Position numbers and translations under genes: made by a program. DNA of 64,000 nucleotides from JAPPHA01 sp965221575 (lineage in GTDB: Bacteria; Pseudomonadota; Alphaproteobacteria; Rhodobacterales; Rhodobacteraceae): NCBI GenBank assembly GCA_965221575.1, contig CBDCSM010000012.1, positions 434,001 to 498,000 of the forward strand. The letters are read 5' to 3'. Below, piece by piece: positions 26,030 to 35,010 of this stretch (the stretch's first letter is position 1; each line of letters begins with the position of its first letter). The notes under the pieces are model-generated. The model saw only the letters and a list, made by a program, of their open reading frames with translations, was not told the origin of the DNA and searched no databases.

Positions 26030-27238
26030 GTGGACTCCGTGGAAGACTTCGAGCCTTTGCGCGGTTACGACTCATATGTCGTCACGCTCGGGGATGTCCT
26101 TCGCGGTGAGCGGATCACGCTCAACAAGACAGTCGAACAGGCGGCTGCAGATCTCCGGATCAAACCGTCCTACGTTCTGGCAATAGAGAACGGCGATTTG
26201 TCGGAGTTCGAATTGCCGGTCCTTGTCGGTGGTCTCGTACGGTCATATGCGCGTTATCTTGGCCTGGACCCCGAGGTGACGTACCAGAAGTTCTGCCAGG
26301 AAACCGGGTTCTCGCATCACATCGCCGATCCATTCGCCGTCAAAGATCAGGAATACATGGGCAGCAACGTTCAGCCTGAGGGCGGCAGGGTGCCTTCGAG
26401 CCGGGATTCGCTGGTCAACAGGTCAACTCTCTCGCTCGGATTCATTCGCCCGCGGCAATTCTGGCAGGACTTTTCGGTCTCCGCGGTGTTCAACATGGGT
26501 GTCCTTGTGATGATCATCGTGGGGTTGGCCTATGGCGGGTGGAAAGTCGTGCGGGAAATCCAGCAGGTTCGCATGGTTCCGATTGACGAGACCCGCGTGG
26601 CCAATAGTGACCTGATCACGTCACTGTGGCTTACGACGCCGGAAGACGGGAACAGCGCTTCGGGACTCGGGGAGGAAGTCGCTGGAAACACTGTCCCGGG
26701 TTCGGTGCAGCATCCCGATGCGACAGGGCTGGGCCGGGGCTATCGTCCTCAAATACTTGACTATCCGGTCGTGGAGCCGAGAGACGGTCCTATTGCTTCA
26801 ATTGATCCTGACAGTTTCGGAACCCTGGTGGAAACGGACGATCATGCCATCCCCATTCCCGCAGAGGCTCCCCAGGTTGTCGAGAAAGCGCCGCCCGTCG
26901 TCGAGGTCTATGCCGCCAACCCGGCCTGGTTGAGGGTCTTCGTGGATGCGGGAGACGTGCTTTTCGAGGAAATCCTGGATGCGAAACAGATCTACCAGGT
27001 TCCACAGGATGTCGAAAACCCGTTGCTGCGATCCGGAAATTCCGGCTCGGTCTATCTCGTTGTCGACGGAAAGACCTACGGACCCGTTGGAAGCGGAACC
27101 GGGGTTGCCAAGCGCGTGTCGCTGAACGCTTCCGACATAATCGAGAATTTCGAAGTGTCACATGTTGCGGTTGACCGGAACCGCCAGACGGTTGCGGACG
27201 GAAATATCGTGCGGCCGGTTTTGCCTCGCTCGCAATGA
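26030..27238 (+). CDS. rodZ: RodZ-like cell-shape protein (HTH + TM + DUF4115)
   Basis: A 402-aa protein with RodZ architecture: a cytoplasmic XRE/HTH_25 domain (about 15-85: LGDVLRGERITLNKTVEQAAADLRIKPSYVLAIENGDL), a single transmembrane helix (about 150-172: VFNMGVLVMIIVGLAYGGW), an acidic/proline-rich periplasmic stretch, and a C-terminal DUF4115 beta domain (WLRVFVDAGDVLFEEILDAKQIYQVP). RodZ links MreB filaments to the envelope. The start is GTG at 26030, with GGAG seven bases upstream; the frame is open to 25778 but there is no better start. The rodZ-ispG order is typical of proteobacteria. Confidence 0.87.
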   Translation: MDSVEDFEPLRGYDSYVVTLGDVLRGERITLNKTVEQAAADLRIKPSYVLAIENGDLSEFELPVLVGGLVRSYARYLGLDPEVTYQKFCQETGFSHHIADPFAVKDQEYMGSNVQPEGGRVPSSRDSLVNRSTLSLGFIRPRQFWQDFSVSAVFNMGVLVMIIVGLAYGGWKVVREIQQVRMVPIDETRVANSDLITSLWLTTPEDGNSASGLGEEVAGNTVPGSVQHPDATGLGRGYRPQILDYPVVEPRDGPIASIDPDSFGTLVETDDHAIPIPAEAPQVVEKAPPVVEVYAANPAWLRVFVDAGDVLFEEILDAKQIYQVPQDVENPLLRSGNSGSVYLVVDGKTYGPVGSGTGVAKRVSLNASDIIENFEVSHVAVDRNRQTVADGNIVRPVLPRSQ

Positions 27239-27330
27239 TGACTCTCGCGTTCCGCGGAATGCGGAGAGCCCGCATTCAGGCCGATGCAGGTTTGAACGGG
27301 TCTGTGATGCAGATTTCGGACGGGGCGTGA

Positions 27331-28470
27331 ATGGAACTCCATGACATAAGGCCGTGGAGGCGCATCGAACGGCGGCCAAGTCGGCGAATTATGGTCGGTG
27401 ACGTACCCGTTGGCGGCGGCGCGCCAATTGCGGTGCAGACGATGACGAATACGCCGACGACCGACGTTTCGGATACCGTGGCCCAGATCGACGCCTGTGC
27501 CGAGGCCGGAGCCGATTTCGTCCGTGTCTCTTGCCCCGACCCTGCATCGACGAAGGCGTTTCGGGAAATCGTTCGGGACAGCCCCGTTCCGCTCGTCGCC
27601 GACATCCATTTCCATTATCGCCGTGCTCTTGAAGCGGCGGATGCCGGCGCCGCTTGCCTGAGAATCAATCCTGGCAACATCGGGTCGAGTGAACGTGTGG
27701 CCGAGGTCGTTCGCGCGGCCAAATCCAACGGTTGTTCGATCCGGATCGGTGTCAATGCGGGTTCGCTCGAGCGCCATCTTCTCGAGAAGTATGCGGAACC
27801 GTGCCCCGAGGCGATGGTCGAAAGCGGTCTTTCACATATCCGTTTGTTGGAAGAGGCAGGATTTACCGAATACAAGATTTCGGCCAAGGCGTCCGATGTA
27901 TTTCTTGCCGCGGCTGCCTACCAGCAACTCGCGGAAGCGACGGATGCTCCGTTGCATATAGGGATAACCGAGTCAGGAGGGCTCAAGTCCGGAACCGTGC
28001 GATCGTCCATCGGATTGGGCAGCCTGCTCTGGTTCGGAATCGGAGATACGTTGCGTGTTTCCCTGTCTGCGGACCCGGTCGAAGAAGTGAAAGTCGGGTA
28101 CGAGATCCTGAAATCGCTCAATCTCAGGCACCGGGGGGTTACCATCATTTCCTGCCCGTCCTGTGCCAGGCAGGGGTTCGACGTCATTCAAACGGTCGGG
28201 ATTCTGGAGGAACGCCTGGCGCACGTCCGTACGCCCTTGACGCTCTCGATTATCGGTTGCGTGGTCAATGGCCCCGGTGAGGCCCAGATGACCGATATCG
28301 GCTTTACCGGCGGGGGTGCCGGATCCGGGATGCTCTACCTTTCCGGTCTTCAGGACAAGAAGCTTGCGAACGAGAACATGATCGACAGAATCGTTGAGCT
28401 GGTTGAAGAGAAGGCTGAGGAACAGGAACGCGTGGCCCGCGAGGAGAGCGCGGTTCGGGCTGGCCAGTGA
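27331..28470 (+). CDS. ispG: 4-hydroxy-3-methylbut-2-en-1-yl diphosphate synthase (flavodoxin)
   Basis: A 379-aa IspG/GcpE, the penultimate enzyme of the non-mevalonate isoprenoid pathway, converting MEcPP to HMBPP with a 4Fe-4S cluster. The cluster-binding residues are visible in ISCPSCARQGFDV and SIIGCVVNGPGEAQ, and the TIM-barrel start has GGAPIAVQTMTNTPTTDV. Preceded by rodZ (92 bp gap). In many alphaproteobacteria hisS and prfA follow; here prfA lies 1.9 kb further on and hisS is missing. Confidence 0.97.
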   Translation: MELHDIRPWRRIERRPSRRIMVGDVPVGGGAPIAVQTMTNTPTTDVSDTVAQIDACAEAGADFVRVSCPDPASTKAFREIVRDSPVPLVADIHFHYRRALEAADAGAACLRINPGNIGSSERVAEVVRAAKSNGCSIRIGVNAGSLERHLLEKYAEPCPEAMVESGLSHIRLLEEAGFTEYKISAKASDVFLAAAAYQQLAEATDAPLHIGITESGGLKSGTVRSSIGLGSLLWFGIGDTLRVSLSADPVEEVKVGYEILKSLNLRHRGVTIISCPSCARQGFDVIQTVGILEERLAHVRTPLTLSIIGCVVNGPGEAQMTDIGFTGGGAGSGMLYLSGLQDKKLANENMIDRIVELVEEKAEEQERVAREESAVRAGQ

Positions 28471-29296
28471 ACCTCTCCGGCCTTAGCCGGCCCCTCGCTT
28501 TCGTTGTGATTTCGCAGGATCGCGTCGGAACAAGCCACCTGCAGCGGTAGGCCAGCAATTTGCTGCGGGAATTTCATCCTGCGTTCGGAGCACCTGTTCG
28601 TACATCCAACGGTTCACCTGACCGGGACCCAGGACCTGCCTGGACAATGAGTCGCAGGCATACAGGGAGATCTGCAAAGTAGCCGGCAGGCGGGCGATAG
28701 TCCTCAACCCGAACGCTCTGTCCTGGCAGGATCAGAACGGCACGCCGACCATCGCCATGTATTTCGCGCCGTATCCGCCGCCGCTGGCGCCCTGACGTTG
28801 ATGAAGGACCGTGGAATCCGAACGGACCGGATCGGGCAGGCCAACGAACGGGGAAGCCGGGAAAGACGATCCCGGCGATCCAGAGCCCGGCTTGCCGGCG
28901 CAGGTTGTACTTGTTGCGCTTCGCCATCTCGGTTTCGAGCACGGCCATCTTGTGCTCCGGCGCTCCAAACCGGTCTCGTACTATACCAGGTACGTTACGT
29001 ACGCTTCTCGGGAATGGCCGGCTACGGGGCGAGGCGGGGCCCGCTCGTGGACCCGGTCCTGAGCCCGGGCAAGCGCGCGGCCAGGCTCAAGAATCCCGAA
29101 GGTTGTGCCTCAATTTCCTTGTTCTGCTGACCGCTGGAAAAAAAATTCTGCGGCGCAAGGAGCCTGCCCGATGCCGGCATCCTGGATTTCAGTGGATGTC
29201 GGATTGATCCCGGCAGGCGATGAGCACCTGTCCGGCAATGCGCTCGTCAACTCCGATCACGCCGCAACACCCTTAACGTAATACCCACTCCCGTCA
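28471..29296. other. Gene-poor gap after ispG
   Basis: About 830 bp. A GC-rich hairpin CCGGC-CTTA-GCCGG (28477-28490) lies 6 bp after the ispG stop and may end that transcript, although no T-run follows. The rest holds a possible broken minus-strand gene (listed separately) and no other convincing coding sequence. Confidence 0.4.
28574..28948 (-). pseudogene. Possible degraded gene, unknown
   Basis: Weak. A minus-strand ATG at 28948 has a well-placed GGAG (six bases upstream) and begins a protein-like stretch, MAVLETEMAKRNKYNLRR, then GLWIAGIVFPGFPV. The downstream sequence in this frame becomes Arg/Gly/Pro-rich. The two other minus frames then carry protein-like stretches in turn (ASGGGYGAKYMAMVGVPF near 28735-28800; QVNRWMYEQVLRTQDEIPA near 28550-28610), suggesting frameshift decay of one gene. 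I cannot name the family. Confidence 0.25.
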
Positions 29297-29794
29297 TCAA
29301 CTCTGGTTTGGCTTGCGGTGTCGCCACTTCCTTGGATCGATGTTGGTCGCATGTCGCCACATGCCGCGTCGGGCATTTCGCGCCTCCTGTTCGATGTGCT
29401 TGTACCGGTCATCGTACATCGCCCTCGCGTGACCTTCGCGGACCAGCCATTCGCCGACATCCATGTTGTCGTACGTGACGATGCCGATTGCACGCCCAAA
29501 CTTGTCGTACCTCTCCACGGTGACATGAACGCGTTTGCCGCCAATCTCCCGGATCAGGGCGCTCTTTACATGCCTTCCATGCGGGTACCAATAGCCGTCC
29601 CGATGCCGAGCGACCTGGTCGAATTCGGGCGCGTCGAGGCCGGCAATCCTTACTTCCTGCCCGGACACGCGTATGCCATCGCCGTCGGTGACATAGGCTT
29701 TGCCAATGAGTGTGGATTTGCGCTTTCTGGCCAGGCCACCAAGGAGATAGCACCCGATTGCAATGACCGCGACGACGATCAGAAGTTCCATCAA
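29297..29794 (-). CDS. Membrane-anchored staphylococcal-nuclease-like endonuclease
   Basis: A 165-aa thermonuclease-family protein. Residues 3-20 (LLIVVAVIAIGCYLLGGL) form a single uncleaved anchor or signal helix, followed by the SNase/OB-fold domain with VTDGDGIRVSGQEVRIAGLDAPEFDQ (catalytic Arg in VRIAGLDAPE; calcium-type aspartates), VHVTVERYDKFGRAIGIV (catalytic-type Arg/Asp region) and EWLVREGHARAMYDDRY. It would cleave nucleic acids in the periplasm or at the outer face of the inner membrane. It lies in the gap between ispG and prfA where housekeeping genes are usually found. Confidence 0.9.
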   Translation of the reverse strand: MMELLIVVAVIAIGCYLLGGLARKRKSTLIGKAYVTDGDGIRVSGQEVRIAGLDAPEFDQVARHRDGYWYPHGRHVKSALIREIGGKRVHVTVERYDKFGRAIGIVTYDNMDVGEWLVREGHARAMYDDRYKHIEQEARNARRGMWRHATNIDPRKWRHRKPNQS

Positions 29795-30033
29795 TAGCTC
29801 CGATTGACCATTTCCGCGAAGCGCCAGTTATATCAGACGTCACTATAGCAGAAATCCCGACGGCCACGCATTTGGGTACATGTAGAATGTATCCAAGTGG
29901 ACGTTGTTCATGAAGCCGGATTTCGGAACCTGCCGGATCCTCTGTCGGCGGCGGCGACAGCAGCGACTCCGGCCAAAAGACAACTTGATACGGGCGGAGT
30001 CGCGAAACCCGCCCGCACGTTTCAGTCGGGCCG

Positions 30034-30312
30034 TCAGGTCGAACTGTCTTGCCGAGGCGGCGGAATGTCGGAAATGTCCGCGTTCAGGCACCCGGAGCGG
30101 ATCTCTCTCCAAGTCGGATTGTTCAGCGACATTTCGCAGCGTGCCACAAAATCCCGGCCGTCCACGACCATGCAGATGCTGACCCCGAGCTCGACCCGCT
30201 GGCCCGTTCGGTCGGTGCAGTAACAGTCCGGATACTTGATCCCGGCATCTTCGGAAATCGCGATCGATCCTGAAATCAGCCAGACGAGGAATATGGCGAC
30301 AATTCTTGTCAT
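30034..30312 (-). CDS. Small secreted Cys-containing protein, unknown
   Basis: A 92-aa protein with a signal peptide (MTRIVAIFLVWLISGSIAIS) and a mature part with five cysteines: CYCTDRTGQRVELG, CMVVDGRDFVARCEMSLNNPTWREIRSGC. Short exported proteins with this CxCTDxxGxRVELG...ARCEMSLNNP pattern are familiar to me as uncharacterised alphaproteobacterial proteins; no function is known. The ATG at 30312 is chosen because it starts the signal peptide; the open frame runs further upstream across the prfA start and is not coding there. Divergent from prfA, 105 bp apart. Confidence 0.78.
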   Translation of the reverse strand: MTRIVAIFLVWLISGSIAISEDAGIKYPDCYCTDRTGQRVELGVSICMVVDGRDFVARCEMSLNNPTWREIRSGCLNADISDIPPPRQDSST

Positions 30313-30417
30313 GGTTCCAAAATAGCAGGCGTTTTTGTGTTGGCAACAGGATTGGGGTAACATTCGCCGGCATGGCGCGCATTTTTCGACGGGCGCGTCG
30401 GAAGCTCTGGAAAACCC

Positions 30418-31473
30418 ATGATTCCGATCGAAAAACTTGACCGAATCTCTGATCGGTTCGCGTTTCTCGAGGCCAGGATGGCCACGGGGCTCGATCCGGA
30501 CGAATACGCGCGTTACTCGCGGGAGTACTCCGAACTCCGTGATATCGTTGCGAAGATTGCCGACTATCGAGCAATCCTGCGCGAAATCCGGGATGCCGAG
30601 AACTTGCTCGGCGATCTCGAAATGAAGCAGCTGGCTCAAGAGGAATTGACCTGCCTTCGGCAGGAATTTGGACGTCTGGAAGAGGATCTGGAGATCGCGC
30701 TTCAACCGGGTTGCGAGGACGATTCAAAATCGGTCGTTCTTGAAATCCGAGCGGGAACCGGCGGCGAGGAGGCGGCGCTGTTCGCCGCGGATCTCCTGAG
30801 AATGTACGAAAGATTCGCTGAGCGGGAAAAATGGACGTTCGAAGTTGTCGCGAAGAACCCAACGGAACTCGGCGGTGTCCGCGACGTCACGGTCGTCATA
30901 GGCGGAAACGGTGTATTCGGGCGCATGAAGTTCGAATCCGGCGTCCACAGGGTCCAGAGGATCCCGGCGACCGAGAGCCACCAACGCATTCATACATCGG
31001 CCGCGACAGTCGCCGTGCTGCCGGTTATTGATGACGTGGACATCAGGATCGCCCCCGATGAAATCCGGATCGATACGATGCGGGCTTCCGGGGCAGGTGG
31101 GCAGCACGTCAACAAGACCGACTCGGCGGTCAGGATCACCCACATTCCAACCGGGATCTCGGCTACGAGTTCGGAAAAGTCCCAGCACCGAAACAGGGCG
31201 GAGGCGATGCGCATACTGAGGTCCCGGCTTTATGAACGCGAACAACAGGCGCAGGCGAACGAGCGCGCGTTGAGCCGGAAAGAACAGGTCGGAACCGGAG
31301 ACCGCTCGGAGCGAATTCGGACGTACAACTTTCCGCAAGGCCGGTTGACAGATCACCGGATCAAGCTGACGCTCTACAAGCTGGACCAGATCCTGCAGGG
31401 AAACCTCGGCGATGTCGTCAATGCACTCGTTGCGGATGACCGGGCGAACCGGCTGTCCAGCTCCGAGACGTGA
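30418..31473 (+). CDS. prfA: Peptide chain release factor 1
   Basis: A 351-aa RF1, which reads UAA and UAG and releases the nascent peptide. Domains: N-terminal helical PCRF domain (1-205) and the peptidyl-tRNA hydrolase domain with the GGQ motif in SGAGGQHVNKTDSAVRITH (about 220-240), whose Gln is the substrate of PrmC. The recognition-loop PAT-type motif is at RIPATESHQRIHTSAAT. GTGA overlap with prmC, so the enzyme and its target are translated together. Relevant to the amber-interrupted gene near 61 kb, since RF1 reads UAG. Confidence 0.97.
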   Translation: MIPIEKLDRISDRFAFLEARMATGLDPDEYARYSREYSELRDIVAKIADYRAILREIRDAENLLGDLEMKQLAQEELTCLRQEFGRLEEDLEIALQPGCEDDSKSVVLEIRAGTGGEEAALFAADLLRMYERFAEREKWTFEVVAKNPTELGGVRDVTVVIGGNGVFGRMKFESGVHRVQRIPATESHQRIHTSAATVAVLPVIDDVDIRIAPDEIRIDTMRASGAGGQHVNKTDSAVRITHIPTGISATSSEKSQHRNRAEAMRILRSRLYEREQQAQANERALSRKEQVGTGDRSERIRTYNFPQGRLTDHRIKLTLYKLDQILQGNLGDVVNALVADDRANRLSSSET

Positions 31474-32321
31474 ACGCCGATTCGACACGGTCCCTGTTCA
31501 GGGAGGCCGTCAGGAAGTTGAAACCGGCCATCGGTGAGGACGCCAGAAACGACGCCCGGGTGCTCCTGGCACATGTGCTTGCCGCGGGAAATGCGACAGG
31601 CCGCTGTCCGGATCTCTCCGACGAGGCCGTTAGCAACGAGATGGCGAGCCGATTCCGCGATTTCGTCCACCAGCGGCTTCAACGAAAACCGGTTTCCCGG
31701 ATCGTGGGTCACCGGCACTTCTGGAAGGGACGGTTCCTCGTTACCGAGGACGTTCTGGATCCACGCCCGGAAACCGAATTGCTGGTGGAAACTGCTCTTC
31801 GGGGGGCACCGTTCGATCGGATTCTCGACCTCGGGACGGGAACGGGCTGTATCCTCGGCAGCCTGCTCTCGGAGAGGCCGGAGGCGACGGGCGTTGGAGT
31901 CGATATTTCGCCCGGCGCCCTCCGGGTCGCGTCCGAAAACCTGATGAGGCTGCACGTGCTGAACCGGGCCGAGCTTGTCCTCTCGGACTGGTTTTCCGCG
32001 GTTACGGGGCAGTTTGATCTCATTGTGAGCAACCCGCCGTACATCGCTGGCACGGATGTTACGTTTCTCGAACCGGAAGTTCGTTGCTGGGAACCCGCGG
32101 GGGCGATCCTCGGTGGCCATGACGGACTGGAATGTTACCGGAAGATCGCCGCCGAAATCGGTTCCCACCTGAAATCGGACGGGCGCGTTCTTCTTGAGGT
32201 CGGAGCCTCGCAGGCGCGGACCGTGTGCAGGATGTTCCGGTCAGTGCGTGACCTGGATTGCCGCATCTACAAGGATCTTGGCCGGTTCGACCGCGTCGTT
32301 CTGCTTGAGAGGCGAAAATGA
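31470..32321 (+). CDS. prmC: Release-factor glutamine methyltransferase PrmC
   Basis: A 283-aa N5-glutamine methyltransferase that methylates the GGQ glutamine of RF1 and RF2. Motifs: DPRPETELLVE, the SAM-binding ILDLGTGTGCILGSLLSE (about 115-132), and the catalytic NPPYI in LIVSNPPYIAG (about 185). The GTG start at 31470 overlaps the prfA stop (GTGA). The start is otherwise undetermined, because no ATG is close by. Confidence 0.96.
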   Translation: MNADSTRSLFREAVRKLKPAIGEDARNDARVLLAHVLAAGNATGRCPDLSDEAVSNEMASRFRDFVHQRLQRKPVSRIVGHRHFWKGRFLVTEDVLDPRPETELLVETALRGAPFDRILDLGTGTGCILGSLLSERPEATGVGVDISPGALRVASENLMRLHVLNRAELVLSDWFSAVTGQFDLIVSNPPYIAGTDVTFLEPEVRCWEPAGAILGGHDGLECYRKIAAEIGSHLKSDGRVLLEVGASQARTVCRMFRSVRDLDCRIYKDLGRFDRVVLLERRK

Positions 32322-32340
32322 GTTCATACGGCGAGATTTT

Positions 32341-32370
32341 CCGGATTTTCCGGGATTCTGGCCTTTTTTT
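32341..32370 (+). terminator. Rho-independent terminator after prfA-prmC
   Basis: CCGGA (32341-32345) pairs with TCTGG (32357-32361), followed by CC and seven T (32364-32370), 20 bp after the prmC stop. A short stem with one G-T pair, but the T-run and position are appropriate. Confidence 0.5.
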
Positions 32371-32540
32371 GTTGATGCGTCACCAGATTGCTCTTGAATT
32401 TCATCAAAATGGCGGTGTATCCCTTGAGTGATGATTGAGTCTTCGCTCTCATCACGCACGTGCCAACACGAAAGATGAAGATTTTGGTCAAGGCATGTGC
32501 TGCCCGGCCTCACGGCGGAAATTCAGGGTAATCACAATAC

Positions 32541-33125
32541 ATGAGACCATCCAGTAAACCGCGTTCACGCGGGAAGTCCGGTAACAGGCGCAACCACGTC
32601 GGTAGCATCCTCAATCGGGTTTTCGATTCTTCCGGGCCGGACGGAAAGGTCCGGGGAACGCCACAACAGATTATCGACAAGTATATCGCCCTCGCCAGGG
32701 ATGCTCAGCTGGCTGGCGACAGGGTAGGTGCGGAAAATCACCTGCAGCATTCGGAGCACTATGCCCGGTTGCTCGGCGACGCTCAACGCGAGATCGCGGG
32801 TCGTCGGGAAGCCTTGGAAAACAGCCGGCAGGCGCAGTCCGTTGCCCAGGCATCCGCGCGAGAACAGGCGGAGCATCTCGAAGCACAGCCCGAACTCGCG
32901 GTAGATTCAACCGATGAGCTTTTCCCGGCCAGGTCGGGAGGGAAGACCCTGGTGCAAACGCCCGAGTCAGGGAAGCAGGAAGGCCGCCGGACCCGAAACC
33001 GGTCCAGTCGCCGGGGATCCGGAGGAAACCAGATCCTGCCGGTAGCGGTCGAAAGCGACTCCGACCCCGTACTCGTCGTCTCGACTCCGGAATCTGACGA
33101 TTCGTCAGGAGATGCCTTGATCTGA
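32541..33125 (+). CDS. DUF4167 protein
   Basis: A 194-aa protein with the alphaproteobacterial DUF4167 domain at the N-terminus: NRVFDSSGPDGKVRGTPQQIIDKYIALARDAQLAGDRVGAENHLQHSEHYARLL (quoted in pieces: the RGTPQQIIDKY and ENHLQHSEHY patterns are diagnostic). The basic N-terminus (RGKSGNRRNH) suggests nucleic-acid contact. The second half is low-complexity and variable. Usually downstream of prmC, as here. Function unknown. Its 3' end overlaps the convergent rsmA gene by 21 bp. Confidence 0.9.
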   Translation: MRPSSKPRSRGKSGNRRNHVGSILNRVFDSSGPDGKVRGTPQQIIDKYIALARDAQLAGDRVGAENHLQHSEHYARLLGDAQREIAGRREALENSRQAQSVAQASAREQAEHLEAQPELAVDSTDELFPARSGGKTLVQTPESGKQEGRRTRNRSSRRGSGGNQILPVAVESDSDPVLVVSTPESDDSSGDALI

Positions 33126-34010
33126 CACGCGTCGGTCACTCGATCGGGCGGGCGAATCGTTCGGCATCGTAACCGAATTGTGCCGTTGAACGGCTCGGCT
33201 GATCGAGCAGAAATCGCCGACGGAAAGCTGTTCCGCCCGGGTTTCAGGTGGAATTCCGATCGCTCCGAGCGTCTGGCCGATGTCCGGCACGAGTGGTTTC
33301 AGGCTGCGGCGGAGCATTTTTCTGCGTTGGTCGAATGCCATGCGGGTAACTTGCGCCAGAATCTGCCGGTCAGCGGAATCGGGCTCTTGCCGTCGTTCCA
33401 GGTGAACCACGGCAGATGTCACGCCGGGCGGCGGCGTGAACGCCTCGGGTGGAATTTCAAACAGGACGCGCGCGTCGCATCGCCATTGTGCGAGAACCGA
33501 AAGCCGGCCGAATTGCCGCCGGCCGGGAGAAGCCACGATCCGATGCGCGACCTCTCTTTGGAACATGAGCGTCATGGATTGCCAGTAGGGTGGCCATGTC
33601 TTGGCCATGATCCAGTCAACCAGAAGCCGGGTGCCGACGTTGTACGGCAGATTGGCGACGATCCGAACGGGAGGTGAAACTTCCGTTGAGGCATCAACGG
33701 ATCTTGCGTCGCCCGGGATGACCTTGAGGCGGCCCGGGAATTTCCGGACGATGTCTTCGAGTGCCGGAAGGCATGCGGAATCCGCCTCGATGGCCACGAC
33801 GCGCCGCGCGCCTTCGGCGAGCAGGGCCCTGGTCAGGCCACCGGGTCCCGGCCCGATTTCAACCACATCGCATTTCGTCAGATCACCGGCATGCCGGGCG
33901 ATCTTTCTGGTCAGGTTGAAATCGTTCAGGAAATTCTGCCCCAGGGCTTTCTTTGCACGAATCCGGTGCCTGGAGATGACCTCCCGAATCGGCGGCAATC
34001 CGTCATGCAT
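33105..34010 (-). CDS. rsmA: 16S rRNA adenine dimethyltransferase RsmA/KsgA
   Basis: A 301-aa enzyme that dimethylates A1518 and A1519 of 16S rRNA during 30S maturation. Motifs: KALGQNFLNDFNLTRKIA, the SAM-binding VVEIGPGPGGLTRALL (about 50-65), NLPYNVGTRLLVDW (about 120, the NLPY catalytic motif). The last 30 residues (after the domain) run into the convergent DUF4167 gene, overlapping it by 21 bp. Last gene of the galU-to-rsmA operon, overlapping pdxA by 8 bp. Confidence 0.96.
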   Translation of the reverse strand: MHDGLPPIREVISRHRIRAKKALGQNFLNDFNLTRKIARHAGDLTKCDVVEIGPGPGGLTRALLAEGARRVVAIEADSACLPALEDIVRKFPGRLKVIPGDARSVDASTEVSPPVRIVANLPYNVGTRLLVDWIMAKTWPPYWQSMTLMFQREVAHRIVASPGRRQFGRLSVLAQWRCDARVLFEIPPEAFTPPPGVTSAVVHLERRQEPDSADRQILAQVTRMAFDQRRKMLRRSLKPLVPDIGQTLGAIGIPPETRAEQLSVGDFCSISRAVQRHNSVTMPNDSPARSSDRRVSDQGIS

Positions 34011-35010
34011 CGCTTGATTCGGAACTTTTGCCCCGGTTTGCAGCCAGTCGCCGAGCGAGTTTCAGGGCTTCGACCAGGCTGCGCTCGTCCGCGCGGTTTT
34101 GTCCGGCGATGTCGAAGGCGGTACCGTGACCCGGCGATGTCCTGACAAACGGCAGTCCAAGGGTCACATTGACCGTATGCGTCATCCCGACTGTCTTGAC
34201 TGGGATCAGGGCCTGGTCGTGATACATGCATATCGCGACGTCATAAGATTTCCTGGCTTCCGCGTGAAACATCGAATCCGCCGGCACCGGACCTCGAATC
34301 GCCATCCCTTCCGCCGCGAGTCTGGCGACGATCGGCTGAATCAGGCGAATGTCCTCCTGACCCATCATGCCATTCTCGCCGGCGTGAGGGTTCAGACCGG
34401 CAACGGCTATCCTTGGGCACGTGATTCGGAAATCCGACTTGAGCGCCAGTTCGGATACACGGATGGCGCGCTCGATCCTATTGCCTGTCAGTCGTTCGGG
34501 GACGTCGCGGAGCGCGATATGGGTCGTGACCGGGACAACCCGGAAGTCCCCGTTGCACAGCATCATGATTCCTGAATCTGCACCGGAAAGTTCCGCGAGG
34601 AACTCCGTCTGTCCCGGGCACTGGAACCTGGCCCCCATCCTGAGGACGCTCTTGCTGACAGGATTCGTGCACACCGCGGTGACCTTTCCCGCCCGCTCGT
34701 ATTCGACCGCAATGCGAATCGTGTCGAGGACGTTTCGGGCATTTCCCGCGTCGGGCGAGCCGGGGGTCGCCGGGTTGCGAAACGCGACCGGCAGCACGGG
34801 CACGCCTTCAGAGAAGACCTCGACCGCGGCTTCCGGTGATCTGACCCGGACCACGGCCCGATTGAGCGACTGCCCAATATCTGCGGCGTGATCCGGATCG
34901 CAGATCAGGACAAAAGGATCATGGCGCGAGAAATGGGACCACGCCTTGAACGCGGTTTCCAGGCCGATGCCGGCAGGGTCGCCGGAAGTCAGGGCGACGG
35001 CAAGCGTCAT
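34003..35010 (-). CDS. pdxA: 4-hydroxythreonine-4-phosphate dehydrogenase PdxA
   Basis: A 335-aa NAD-dependent enzyme of pyridoxal-phosphate synthesis. Family patterns: ALTSGDPAGIGLE at the N-terminus, CTNPVSKSVLRMG, the metal-binding His in VTTHIALRDVP, and GLNPHAGENGMMG and DVAICMYHDQALIPVK (second and third metal-binding His), ending with TSPGHGTAFDIAG. The ATG at 35010 gives the family start and overlaps the surA stop (ATGA); the frame is open further upstream inside surA but is not coding there. Confidence 0.96.
   Translation of the reverse strand: MTLAVALTSGDPAGIGLETAFKAWSHFSRHDPFVLICDPDHAADIGQSLNRAVVRVRSPEAAVEVFSEGVPVLPVAFRNPATPGSPDAGNARNVLDTIRIAVEYERAGKVTAVCTNPVSKSVLRMGARFQCPGQTEFLAELSGADSGIMMLCNGDFRVVPVTTHIALRDVPERLTGNRIERAIRVSELALKSDFRITCPRIAVAGLNPHAGENGMMGQEDIRLIQPIVARLAAEGMAIRGPVPADSMFHAEARKSYDVAICMYHDQALIPVKTVGMTHTVNVTLGLPFVRTSPGHGTAFDIAGQNRADERSLVEALKLARRLAANRGKSSESSDA

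Noticed and set aside
29843..30862. 339-codon minus-strand ORF spanning the prfA start
   Set aside because: Crosses prfA and the small secreted-protein gene in another frame; Arg/Pro/Ser-rich shadow composition.
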